Assembly (NCBI RefSeq): GCF_009720735.1
Contig: NZ_WNKU01000018.1
Coordinates: forward strand, 1-64,000
Direction of reading: 5' to 3'
From: Heliobacterium mobile
GTDB lineage: Bacteria; Bacillota; Desulfitobacteriia; Heliobacteriales; Heliobacteriaceae
DNA: 64,000 nt
Part shown: in pieces, positions 43,602-51,957 of the stretch
How positions within the stretch are numbered: the first letter of the stretch is position 1
Layout of the letters: each line of letters begins with the position of its first letter
Position numbers and translations under genes: made by a program
Notes under the pieces: generated by a model
Told to the model about the DNA's origin: nothing
What the model saw: only the letters and a program-made list of their open reading frames with translations
The model's database searches: none

Positions 43602-43794
43602 ATATTTCCCTCCAGCGGACAACACCGATTAGTTGATGATTTCGTTGGTACAACATCCAAAAAATAATAACGATGCCATATGTGTTGCGGTTAGTATGCT
43701 GATGAAGCCCGTGGTCCCGTAGATGGTAAAGTAGGGGAGAACCGCCGTTTGAGTCCGTTTAGAAAAGATCGGGGGAGGAGTACGGTAATAACGC

Positions 43795-43846
43795 AAACCT
43801 GCAAAATTCTCTAAGTAGTATATATATTAGAACGTTTTGCAGGTTT
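43795..43846. promoter_or_regulatory. 12-bp perfect inverted repeat around an AT-rich core
   Basis: AAACCTGCAAAA (43795-43806) and TTTTGCAGGTTT (43835-43846) are separated by 28 AT-rich bases including TAGTATATATATTA. It lies between the divergent primase-helicase (minus) and recombinase (plus) genes. Candidate for a replication initiator site, operator or recombination site. The rest of 43602-44193 contains smaller palindromes (TCATCAAATTGATGA near 43937) but no gene. Confidence 0.5.
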
Positions 43847-44193
43847 CTCCCCCGACCTTCACGAGGCTGTGAAGTATCCTCATATCCTTCTGTGTTGTGA
43901 TGCACCGTTAACGATGATGATGCCATCACAAGAAATCAATTCATCAAATTGATGAGTCGCCCTCGCCCATCTATAAGCAAAGGGTCCGAGTTAAATTCGT
44001 ACCCTTTATCTGAAGGCTTCAAAGTAAAGCTGATAAACACCAAGGCTGCCGTCAAATTATCGGCCACCTAAAACTCATCTTGTTCCCTTCCATAACGAGA
44101 TGAAAAGAGTTATAGTGTGCACCACGAAGCCCATAACTTCGTCGGGCTAACCGGCTTAACTCTCATCTTGTTAGTGGAAAGGGCGTAACAGCA

Positions 44194-45087
44194 ATGATCA
44201 CAGCATTCATCGATAACCTCCATCGCCAAGGAAAAAGCGATGTGACCCAGCAATCATATCTATCCAGTTGGAACCGCTTTGCTACATGGTTCGGCATCGA
44301 GTACCCCCACCCCACCCCCAACGGGGGGCCTATGGAACCGCAGATGGCTACCCAACTGGACGTAGCAAATTTTAAACGCCAAGGTTCAAAGCTGTATAAG
44401 CCGAGTACGCTGGCGTTGACGATGGTTCATCTAAATGTGATATTTCGTTGGATGGTACAGCACGGTCACATTCCAGATAATCCAGTTGAAAATCTCGATC
44501 GGCTGACCGTTCCTCAATCTGCACCAAAATGGCTGAACCGGCAAGAACAGAATTCTCTCATTAGAATGGTACGGCAACATGGCGATATCCGGGAGTTGGC
44601 GATCATTACACTGATGCTGCATAGTGGTGTGCGTGTGCAGGAACTGTGTGATATTCGGATGAATGACCTCAAGCTCAGCGAACGGAAAGGCACGTTGACC
44701 ATCCAATCCGGAAAGCACGGCAAGTATCGGGAAATACCGTTGAACATTGATATTCGACGAGTACTGGCCCGTTATCTTGAAACCCGGCAAACCACTGGCG
44801 ATTATCTGTTCTATACCCAGCGAAGGGAAAAGATGACCACTAAGGCCGTTCAGTGCATTGTCAAGAAATACTCCAGATTAACCGGCATTGAGCATCTGAC
44901 CTGCCATACACTACGGCATACCTTTGCCCATGAGCTGTCCATTAGGAAAGTCCCGATGGATGTGATCGCTCGGTTGATGGGACATATGAAAAGCGATGGC
45001 TCACCGAATTTGGCGATGACCAGCCGTTATACGATGCCAGGGGAAGATGACTTGGCGAGGGCCGTTGAGGAACTGAGTTGGGTGTAA
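44194..45087 (+). CDS. XerC/D-like tyrosine recombinase
   Basis: This 297-residue recombinase without an arm-binding domain has an N-terminal SAM-like domain (about 1-105). The catalytic Arg is in LHSGVRVQELCDIR. The Lys strand is in QSGKHGKYREIPL. HTLRHTFAHEL supplies H-x2-R, LMGH the second His, and the nucleophile Tyr is in TSRYTMP. Length and layout fit XerC/D-type resolvases of plasmids or mobile elements (dimer resolution) rather than phage integrases. SD AAAGGGCG is about 10 bases before the ATG. It may resolve dimers of the replicating element. Confidence 0.9.
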   Translation: MITAFIDNLHRQGKSDVTQQSYLSSWNRFATWFGIEYPHPTPNGGPMEPQMATQLDVANFKRQGSKLYKPSTLALTMVHLNVIFRWMVQHGHIPDNPVENLDRLTVPQSAPKWLNRQEQNSLIRMVRQHGDIRELAIITLMLHSGVRVQELCDIRMNDLKLSERKGTLTIQSGKHGKYREIPLNIDIRRVLARYLETRQTTGDYLFYTQRREKMTTKAVQCIVKKYSRLTGIEHLTCHTLRHTFAHELSIRKVPMDVIARLMGHMKSDGSPNLAMTSRYTMPGEDDLARAVEELSWV

Positions 45088-45561
45088 CCTATTTCTTTTT
45101 GTAATAGGTTAACAATGTTGCTGTTCCCTAAAGGGGGGCGATTTAATTTTGACCCAATAAAGTGGTGGTCGAATTAAATTCGGGTACCAATGGTACGGCT
45201 TATACCAGTACCCTTAATAGCTGGCATGAATGCGAAATGCCACGTAAGGCCACACGTTGCCCTGTGTGCCCTTCTGATGAGAAAGGTGGGAGCATTATAT
45301 TAGAACATATGTTCGATTGAACGTGTGCCAACGTGCAGGGCGACAGGGCCAATTGTCCAAACGATCAACCATATACTTGTCCAGATGAACAATCGGGATG
45401 AATGCATAAGCGATGGGCGTCCAGTATTAGTGGACAGGGTTTGTCGGTTAAACCGATTAGACTCTTTCAATTGAAGCGTACTTTGCACCTTACAATTTGT
45501 AATGTGCAAAAGTAGTTCAAAGTCATCTATGGGGTCGACTTGTTCTATGGGTAATATAATG

Positions 45562-45737
45562 AACGTCATTTTAAGTGACGTTACCTTCCCAGATCTTAGG
45601 AACGTCGTTTGAACCGACGTTGCAATTCCGGAAATTACGAATTCGCAATTTGATCCTCACCCCGAGTTAGGATCAAAATTTAGGGTAGTCGGTTAAACCG
45701 ACGAGGCTCTAATGAGGTAACCCGGAATTTCCGGGGT
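45562..45737. promoter_or_regulatory. Dense hairpin array (six palindromes)
   Basis: In order: AACGTCA/TGACGTT (45562-45582), AACGTCG/CGACGTT (45601-45621), AAATTACGAATTCGCAATTT (45632-45651), TTTGATCCT/AGGATCAAA (45649-45677), GTCGGTTAAACCGAC (45688-45702), CCCGGAA/TTCCGGG (45721-45736). Centres are TTTTAAG, TTTGAAC or TTAAAC in several. The wider gap 45088-46031 has no convincing gene. A role in replication, transfer or regulation is possible. Confidence 0.5.
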
Positions 45738-45949
45738 AGCTATCTCTTCAACCTAAATTAAATTGATTTTGGTTGACTTGATTATCAAAGAGCTGATACA
45801 CCATCGTAATGATACAATAATCATTGGCAATATGTAATAGTGGGATGTTGGTTCAAATTCCGTACATTTACTTGTCACAAATGGTCCTAAAGTAGGAACA
45901 GTCAAGGTTGTATATTTACCCCCGAGCTAACCTAGTGTGTGAAATAACG

Positions 45950-45984
45950 AAGAGGGTCAGTCAATTCGACTGGCTCTTTATTAT
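45950..45984 (+). terminator. Hairpin with T tract before the HTH gene
   Basis: The stem GAGGGTCAGTC / GACTGGCTC with loop AATTC is followed by TTTATTATTTT. Confidence 0.65.
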
Positions 45985-46031
45985 TTTGCTAGCAAGTCTA
46001 AAAATCACGCCACCGAGAGGAGGTGATCCAA

Positions 46032-46265
46032 CTGACTATGTTAACTCCAGAATCTATCCGCATCGTACGCACGCATCTGGGAATTACACAGGGCCAACTG
46101 GCTCGGAGATCGGGTATCAGTACATCGTTGGTATCTTCGATTGAACGTGAGGAAAAGCGTTTGCTGCCGGAAGTGGAACAGCGTATCCGGAAAGCCTTGG
46201 CCATCAGCGATGACACTGTTGACGAAATCCTCAAGTTGCACAGAAAGGTCATCGCTCAATTTTAA
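46032..46265 (+). CDS. XRE/Cro-type HTH regulator
   Basis: Roughly 75-77 residues, almost entirely an XRE helix-turn-helix: IRIVRTHLGITQGQLARRSGIS and SLVSSIEREEKRLLP. The start is uncertain. ATG 46038 lies 14 nt from GGAGG, whereas CUG 46032 lies 8 nt from it. Either gives the same domain. It is the first gene of a short plus-strand operon that also contains the TerS-like HTH gene and may control the element. Confidence 0.8.
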   Translation: MTMLTPESIRIVRTHLGITQGQLARRSGISTSLVSSIEREEKRLLPEVEQRIRKALAISDDTVDEILKLHRKVIAQF

Positions 46266-46306
46266 GCACACTTATATAGGAAAGAACAATCACGAGGAGG
46301 TGTACG

Positions 46307-46732
46307 ATGTTTACAGAAAACCCCAATCAACTCATTCGGCGTAGGCAGTTCAGCTTTGAGATGCTTCAGGCCATTGAGTTACTCAGCCTTCCCAACAAAG
46401 GCGGCCACACATTGAAAGAGATTGCCGATATTTGTGGCGTAAACGAAAAAACCCTCCGTCGCTGGAGGGCAGAAGAGAACTTTCAGAAAGAGATCCAGAA
46501 GCGAGTGTTGCAGAGTGTCAATGAGATGCTGGCGGATGTAATGGACGCAACAGTGGCGAGAGCGGTTGATGGCTCGGGGAAACATGCTGAGTTAGTGCTC
46601 AAAAGCCTAGGCATTCTTAAGGACCAGCACAATATCGTTGCGACACAAGTTGCTGAAGATTATCGCAGTAATGAGGCCATTGAACGGGAAATCGAGGAAT
46701 TGAAACGTGAACTTGCTAAATTTGATGAGTAA
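46307..46732 (+). CDS. phBC6A51-type HTH protein (small terminase-like)
   Basis: The 141-residue protein has an HTH near residues 28-55 (GGHTLKEIADICGVNEKTLRRWR). A helical C-terminal domain follows (MLADVMDATVARAVDG...KHAELVLKSLGIL), ending in a charged coil. This is the phBC6A51 pattern, related to phage small terminase subunits that bind pac DNA. No large terminase gene lies in this element. A lone TerS-like gene is characteristic of phage satellites that redirect helper packaging. Confidence 0.75.
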   Translation: MFTENPNQLIRRRQFSFEMLQAIELLSLPNKGGHTLKEIADICGVNEKTLRRWRAEENFQKEIQKRVLQSVNEMLADVMDATVARAVDGSGKHAELVLKSLGILKDQHNIVATQVAEDYRSNEAIEREIEELKRELAKFDE

Positions 46733-46746
46733 GGGAGGATTCACAG

Positions 46747-47445
46747 ATGGAATTTAAATTGTTGATGCAGGAGTTTAGAGATGAAGCAGCTCGTATGCTA
46801 GCGAAGGTCGATGGTCTCATTCACGATAAAGAAAAGGCTAACCAACGTCAAGATGAATTGAAGCAAGAGTACAGTGAGATGCTGTTAGGCGATGTGCCTC
46901 AAGCAGATTTATCAAAGAAGAAGCGAGAGTTAGATCGGGTATCTCAAGAGCTTGCAGATTATGATGAACGTATTGAAGCAGTACGGCAATTGCGACTTGA
47001 TAAGCTGAGATCCCGATTGCCGGAATTAAATGAGGCAAAGCTTCGTGAGTATGATCGGAGAAGTGAAGTTTATAAAGCAACGATACCCGAAGCTCGGCGT
47101 TTGAAAGCAGAACTATTGCTGTATTACTGCCAGATGCGAAGGAAAATAAACGATATCCGTGCAGTGCATAACCAGTTCATGGAAGCAGTCAATGCCTGTA
47201 ACCTTGATGAATTACCATTTCTGACTTATAAACGCCAAACTCCCCATATTCCCGTTTTTTCATTGTTAAGCACATACAGTGGGGGAATGGATGCTCCCTT
47301 TGCACCATTAGAAGAGGAAATTATCAATGCGTTTGAATACGCCAAGGTACAACCATGGATTCGATTATATGGCGAGACCGGGGAACTGCTATCCGATAGT
47401 ATTAAAGCAAATAAGCGATTACAGGAGTTGAAGAATAATGAGTAA
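46747..47445 (+). CDS. Coiled-coil hypothetical protein
   Basis: The 232-residue protein is highly charged and helical. Long coiled coil from residue 1 to about 135 (Lys/Glu/Gln heptads, e.g. ELDRVSQELADYDERI), then a more globular end with LPFLTYKRQTPHIPVFSLL. SD AAGGGAGG is 8-9 bases upstream. It overlaps the next gene by 8 bases and sits downstream of the TerS-like gene. A structural or packaging-interference role in the element is possible, but no family was recognised. Confidence 0.6.
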   Translation: MEFKLLMQEFRDEAARMLAKVDGLIHDKEKANQRQDELKQEYSEMLLGDVPQADLSKKKRELDRVSQELADYDERIEAVRQLRLDKLRSRLPELNEAKLREYDRRSEVYKATIPEARRLKAELLLYYCQMRRKINDIRAVHNQFMEAVNACNLDELPFLTYKRQTPHIPVFSLLSTYSGGMDAPFAPLEEEIINAFEYAKVQPWIRLYGETGELLSDSIKANKRLQELKNNE

Positions 47446-47713
47446 AGTATGGAAGTATAGGCCTAACGCCAACGGTGACCTATTGAAGATCATGGTGGAA
47501 GACGGTGAGGAAGTGGCGATGAAGCCGATGACTTCGTTGGAACTGTTGGCCCTCGGGTATGAGCGATTGAACCAGGAAAGGGAAGCGAAGGAGAAGAAAG
47601 AGGAAAAGCAGCAGACTACAGTGGTGCCGTTGAAGGAAGCTGATGCCAATGATTCGCTCTCATTGTTACGGCGTGGATACGAGTTAAGTGAACAACAGCG
47701 TCGTAACGGATAA
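47438..47713 (+). CDS. Hypothetical charged protein
   Basis: The 91-residue product starts VWKYRPNANGDLLKIMVEDG and contains a Lys/Glu-rich coil (REAKEKKEEKQQ). The ends share a repeat-like motif: LELLALGYERLNQERE and LSLLRRGYELSEQQRR. It is the last gene of the operon and is followed by a strong terminator. Function unknown. Confidence 0.6.
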   Translation: MSKVWKYRPNANGDLLKIMVEDGEEVAMKPMTSLELLALGYERLNQEREAKEKKEEKQQTTVVPLKEADANDSLSLLRRGYELSEQQRRNG

Positions 47714-47719
47714 TTGTAA

Positions 47720-47757
47720 CCACTGCGGAAGGGCCACGTGCCTTTCCGCTTTTTTGT
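47720..47757 (+). terminator. Terminator of the TerS-like operon
   Basis: The stem GCGGAAGGGC / GCCTTTCCGC around a short loop (ACGT) is followed by TTTTTTG. Confidence 0.85.
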
Positions 47758-47893
47758 CGTTTATGGGACAATGATCGCTATTCAATTCGGGAAGGGATAG
47801 GCAGCAAGCCGTCCTTCCGTTGTTGGTCGCTATTTAATTTTGAGGAAAGCCGGGTTCAAAGTGGCGATCCTGATGATTGGCGGTTATGGAGGA

Positions 47894-47936
47894 CCGCAGT
47901 GACATCATCGCTCTGGTGGGGGAGGAAGTCAAGGGG
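47894..47936. repeat. Short dispersed repeat, copy 2
   Basis: Near-identical to 30300-30342 (CCGCAGTGACATCATCGCTC...AGGAAGTCAA). It lies in the otherwise empty stretch 47758-48176 just before the AT-rich cargo genes 48177 and 49248. Confidence 0.5.
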
Positions 47937-48176
47937 GTTATATGTTGCGACGCTCAATCAAGTATTGCAAGGATTTCAATACCACCTTTGCAAGACATGA
48001 AGAGAAACTACCTCTGAGGTTTGTCGATAGTCTCTTATTTTACTTGGTTGAGGATATATAGGCTTCAAGTTAGGTTATAAACTCTAAGGGAATAGGTTAA
48101 GAAATCAACGATTCAGGAAGGAATTGGACAAAATGCGTTGAACTGGTTACATATAAGTTCCGTCGAGGTGATTTGC

Positions 48177-49082
48177 ATGAGAGAGTTTATTAGGGAGAAA
48201 ATGAATTGCATTTATCAAGACCTTAACTTAGAATTACAACTAAATGGTGGCAATTGTTGTGAGCTGAAAGAAGTTCGTTTTGATGGTTATAACTTACCAG
48301 ACTATTCTTTGCCGATGGTACAACAACTTTATCTCTTACGTTATTTTCCGGCATATCTATTCGAATATTATGATATTTACAAGACACTGTTAAATCTAAA
48401 TTTTATTAATACTAAAGAAATTAATGTATTATCAATTGGGGCTGGTTGTTGGCTAGATTATTACGGTCTTCATTTTGCGTTAAGAGACACGGGTACACGG
48501 GTAAAACGATTGTCTTATACTCCTCTTGATAAGATAGAATGGATGTATACTGATGATTTGGGAAACGATTGCTGTTATCCAGAAATCTCAGATATCACCA
48601 ACTGGTCAAGTCTTGATTGGGATCGTTACAATATTATTATGTTTCCAAAATCAATTGGTGAATTTTCCAATGAGACCTTCGGAAAATTGATTACAGCTAT
48701 TTCTAATACGGAGTTTTGTCAGACGGAAATATGTATTCTATGTTCTTATAGAGCTACACGTGTAGAGTATGATGTAGCGAGGCTAAGGGCAATTGTAAAT
48801 ACATTTATAAACGTACACAATTATACTTCACTAGATGCTGTTGGTAATTATTATGAATTCCCTGACGGAGAATACTATTCAGATATTCACAGAGAGGCTG
48901 TATATCCAAAAGATATTTATGATGCCGTATCCGAATTGCTTTGTTCATGCGATACATATCGAAGGAATAATTATAATTCTTGCGAAGATGACTGTAAATC
49001 ACTTAATCGCAGACCTATGAAAAAAACCTCGTATATTAAATATGACATAATAAGACTTAAATGGATCCCACCTATCTATTAA
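48177..49082 (+). CDS. Possible Rossmann methyltransferase-like protein, AT-rich cargo
   Basis: The 301-residue product starts at ATG 48177, 8 bases after GAGG. EINVLSIGAGCWLDYYGLHFAL (about 85-105) resembles a SAM-binding motif I. SYTPLDKIEW and YNIIMFPKSIGE fall where motifs II and IV of class I methyltransferases would be. The rest, rich in Cys and Tyr, was not recognised, so the fold is a tentative reading. It forms a pair with the DUF1848 gene 166 bases downstream. Both are much richer in AT than the flanking element genes, as is common for defence cargo. Confidence 0.55.
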   Translation: MREFIREKMNCIYQDLNLELQLNGGNCCELKEVRFDGYNLPDYSLPMVQQLYLLRYFPAYLFEYYDIYKTLLNLNFINTKEINVLSIGAGCWLDYYGLHFALRDTGTRVKRLSYTPLDKIEWMYTDDLGNDCCYPEISDITNWSSLDWDRYNIIMFPKSIGEFSNETFGKLITAISNTEFCQTEICILCSYRATRVEYDVARLRAIVNTFINVHNYTSLDAVGNYYEFPDGEYYSDIHREAVYPKDIYDAVSELLCSCDTYRRNNYNSCEDDCKSLNRRPMKKTSYIKYDIIRLKWIPPIY

Positions 49083-49247
49083 TGAGTTCTTGACGAGTAA
49101 ATTCTAGTAAAAACGTTTTTGCCAAGCACCCCCAGTCAATAACCATTATATAATTTGAAGATAAATACAGAGGAGTTAAAAACTAAGAGGAAGGTATATT
49201 AAATATGAAGTTTTTTATTCCAAGTGTATGATGGGGGAGTATTAAGA

Positions 49248-50189
49248 ATGATTTTAAGCGTTAGTAGAAGAACGGATATTCCAGCTTTTTACTCCGATTG
49301 GTTTATTAACAGAATTAGAGAAGGATTCGTCTTGGTAAAAAATCCCATGAACACTAAGCAAGTAAGTAAAATAATTCTCAACCCTGAATTAATCGATTGC
49401 ATCGTATTCTGGACTAAGAACCCAAAACCTATGATAAATAAACTAGATAACTTAAAGGACTATAACTATTATTTTCAGTTTACTCTGAATTCATATGATA
49501 AAACAATTGAACCGAGTGTACCTAAAAAAACTTATTTAATTAATACCTTTATCGAGTTATCAAATAAAATTGGTAAGAATAAGGTTATATGGAGATACGA
49601 TCCTATTTTTTTGACTGAGGTTTTTACAAAAGAATATCATTTTAAGTGGTTTGAATACCTCGCCAAGAGACTAAGTTCTTATACTAATAAATGTGTCATT
49701 AGTTTCTTAGATTTATATGCAAAAACAGAGAGAAACTTAACAAGCCATACCATTATTCCTTTCAAAGAGAATGATATCGTCGAAATTGCTGAAAATTTAT
49801 CGACAATAGCAGCAAAATATAATTTAATTATAGAAACTTGTTCCGAGTTAGTAAATTTGTCTGATTATAACATAAATCATGGTAAATGTATTGATGATAA
49901 AATTATATCAGATGTAATAGGCGAAAAAATACATATTGAAAAGGATTCAACGCAGCGTGAAGAATGTGGGTGTGTTAAGAGTATAGATATCGGAGCGTAC
50001 AATACCTGTAAACACTTATGCTTATATTGTTACGCTAATTTTAATACAAAAATGGTAGAAAAAAATATTTTATTGCATGATAAAAAATCTCCACTTCTTT
50101 ATGGTAAACTAAATGGTGATGAAAAAATAAACATAAGAAAGATGACTTCATATAGGAAGAATCAAGGAACACTCTTTTCTAACAAATAA
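49248..50189 (+). CDS. DUF1848 family (radical-SAM-related) protein
   Basis: The 313-residue protein starts MILSVSRRTDIPAFYSDWF, the diagnostic DUF1848 opening. It contains IVFWTKNPKPM and ends with a Cys cluster (C-G-C...C-x3-C-x2-C) in CGCVKSIDIGAYNTCKHLCLYC that probably holds an Fe-S cluster. ATG 49248 follows GGGGGAG. Function of the family is not established, and members are often found in phages and islands. It lies last before attachment module 3. Confidence 0.85.
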   Translation: MILSVSRRTDIPAFYSDWFINRIREGFVLVKNPMNTKQVSKIILNPELIDCIVFWTKNPKPMINKLDNLKDYNYYFQFTLNSYDKTIEPSVPKKTYLINTFIELSNKIGKNKVIWRYDPIFLTEVFTKEYHFKWFEYLAKRLSSYTNKCVISFLDLYAKTERNLTSHTIIPFKENDIVEIAENLSTIAAKYNLIIETCSELVNLSDYNINHGKCIDDKIISDVIGEKIHIEKDSTQREECGCVKSIDIGAYNTCKHLCLYCYANFNTKMVEKNILLHDKKSPLLYGKLNGDEKINIRKMTSYRKNQGTLFSNK

Positions 50190-50201
50190 ACTTACCGTAC
50201 T

Positions 50202-50360
50202 AAAAAGGCCCAGGACTTCTCATCCTGAGCCTTAAATTTATTCACTTCAAACCACCGTGGGCGTCAAGTTAGGCGTCAATCCTAACTGCATCAACCGCCC
50301 GACTGTATAAACTCCCAGCTAAACCATGGTCGGGGCGACAGGATTCGAACCTGCGGCCTC
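50202..50360. other. Attachment-site module 3 (right end of the integrase 1 element)
   Basis: Terminator hairpin 50202-50233, arm-like repeats GTGGGCGTCA (50257) and TAGGCGTCA (50270), then a 34-base tRNA-Pro 3' fragment (50327-50360). It corresponds to the P' side; no integrase follows. With module 2 it bounds a 14.4 kb element. Confidence 0.75.
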
Positions 50361-50428
50361 TTTACTGTTGTTTCACTACCGGTACAGAGCAGAGCAGGGA
50401 GAGGGCCACAGGCGATGGCCGTACCGGC

Positions 50429-50520
50429 CCACGTTTCCTCCAACGGTAATATCTGCTATAATTGCCCAACCGTTAAATCGGCAGCCATTACGTCGCCACC
50501 AACAGCCTTACAACAGCAAA
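50429..50520. repeat. att-linked repeat unit R, copy 3
   Basis: The AATATCTGCTATAA block and the CCATTACGTCGCC segment match 34263. It is followed by the AAAGCCGGGCCATTGGCCCG inverted repeat (50523-50546), which acts as terminator for the minus-strand gene 50558-50884. Confidence 0.6.
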
Positions 50521-50557
50521 ACAAAAGCCGGGCCATTGGCCCGACGTTACCTTCACC

Positions 50558-50884
50558 TTATTTAACTCGCCGAAGCGTTTCTTCCTGTTCAATCGACCGA
50601 CGGCAAAGAGCATCGACTACAACTTGAGTCTTTTGTTGCCCTTCTTCAAGTCGGCTAACAGAGCCTTTAATAAAGTTGATATCCTCAGCCATTGTGGTTA
50701 ACTGAGCTGTGGTTTCTTCCTGACGATGTTCTAGAGATTTAGTCAGATCATAAAGTTCTCGTTGGCCTGCTTTTAGCGAATGAACATCTGTTTTAATCTC
50801 ATCGATATCGCCAGCCATTTTTTCCTGACCAGCCTTTAACGCTTGAATCTCAGTCAATATCTGCCTAAGCAGTTGTTCTTCCAT
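50558..50884 (-). CDS. Coiled-coil protein of a one-gene cassette
   Basis: This 108-residue protein is almost entirely coiled coil. An 11- to 14-residue motif repeats (ALKAGQEKMAGDIDEIKTDV, SLKAGQRELYDLTKSL, RLEEGQQKTQ). SD GAGGGGG is 8 bases upstream. It is the only gene between attachment modules 3 and 4. Such I/L-K-A-G-Q repeat proteins are common and uncharacterised in Firmicutes. Confidence 0.75.
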   Translation of the reverse strand: MEEQLLRQILTEIQALKAGQEKMAGDIDEIKTDVHSLKAGQRELYDLTKSLEHRQEETTAQLTTMAEDINFIKGSVSRLEEGQQKTQVVVDALCRRSIEQEETLRRVK

Positions 50885-50945
50885 TCCGATCGCCCCCTCA
50901 CTAATATTTTACCTTAAAAACTATAGGACGACCATGACTTATCAG

Positions 50946-51114
50946 CAAAAAAGCCAGGACTGCTCATCCTGGCCTTAACTATTTCCTCAATCTTTAACTG
51001 TTCAAACCCCGTAGGCGTCACTGCAGGCGTCAAATCCTAACTTTAGCCAACAGCTAACATCACAAACCCCAGCTAACTCATGGTCGGGGCGACAGGATTC
51101 GAACCTGCGGCCTC
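50946..51114. other. Attachment-site module 4
   Basis: Hairpin AAGCCAGGAC...TCCTGGCCTT (50946-50977), arm-like repeats GTAGGCGTCA (51011) and CAGGCGTCA (51024), and a 34-base tRNA-Pro 3' fragment (51081-51114). Same order as modules 1-3 and 5. Confidence 0.75.
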
Positions 51115-51145
51115 TTTACTACTGTTTCGTCACAGGGTTGTCGCC

Positions 51146-51877
51146 TCACTCCATTAAAATATCCAACATCTTTTTCCTGTTCATCAGAAACTCTCTAGTC
51201 ACCCGGTAATGCTCGGTCTGTTCGTATTCAACCACTTCGATACCACTTTCTGAAAAATGAAAGATCAACGCATCCGGATACGCCATAATAATAGGGGAAT
51301 GGGTAGCGATGATGAACTGTGAATTCTGTTGAACCAAGTCATGGATTCGAGAAACCATCGCCATCTGGCGGGTAGGGGAAAGGGCTGCCTCCGGTTCATC
51401 CAATATGTAAATTCCACATCCACTAAAACGATTCATGAAAGTGGCAAAAAAAGCTTCGCCGTGGGATTGTTTGTGGAGAGACCTGCCACCATATGAACTA
51501 ATTACGTTTAGCTCATCAATATTTGTAGACAGGTTGTAAAAACTTTCTGCTCTTAAAAAGAACCCATCTTTGGGTTTTTTGTGATTACGGACTATTGTAA
51601 GGTAACGGTGCAACTCTGAATGGGAATCCCGTGTTGAAAAATTAAAGTTGATTGTTCCGCCTTCGGGATTAAATCCAACAGCGATGGCAATAGCCTCTAG
51701 AAGTGTTGACTTACCGGTGCCGTTTTCACCTACGAAAAAAGTAACCTTAGAATGGAGATTGACTTCGTTTAATCTTTTAACCGCAGGTAGTGAAAACGGA
51801 TATTCCGAAAATGTAGGTACTTCACTTTGGCGTAGTCGGATACTCCGGATATATTGTCCTTGATTTTCTGTAAGCAT
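51146..51877 (-). CDS. ABC/OLD-type AAA ATPase, one-gene cassette
   Basis: This 243-residue ATPase of the AAA_21/SMC-like class begins at ATG 51877 after GGAAGGTG. Walker A is GENGTGKSTLLEAIA (about 48-62). A signature-like SSYGGRSLHKQSHGE holds the Q-S-H-G-E segment (about 145). Walker B is IYILDEPEAALSP, with the catalytic Glu (about 172). The switch His is in IIATHSPI (about 200). No Toprim or other effector domain is attached, and it is the only gene between modules 4 and 5. Related stand-alone ATPases occur in phage-defence cassettes. Confidence 0.85.
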   Translation of the reverse strand: MLTENQGQYIRSIRLRQSEVPTFSEYPFSLPAVKRLNEVNLHSKVTFFVGENGTGKSTLLEAIAIAVGFNPEGGTINFNFSTRDSHSELHRYLTIVRNHKKPKDGFFLRAESFYNLSTNIDELNVISSYGGRSLHKQSHGEAFFATFMNRFSGCGIYILDEPEAALSPTRQMAMVSRIHDLVQQNSQFIIATHSPIIMAYPDALIFHFSESGIEVVEYEQTEHYRVTREFLMNRKKMLDILME

Positions 51878-51957
51878 ATCTGCACCTTCCAGCGTTAATA
51901 GCTTGCATGCTATTAATTGTAAAGCAATTCCATTCAAAAGCAAATGCCGTACGTACG

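Noticed and set aside
45300-45569. Minus-strand 89-residue frame with a hydrophobic end
   Set aside because: Its start lies in the hairpin array, no good SD is seen and the sequence is low in protein-like features; possible but unsupported.
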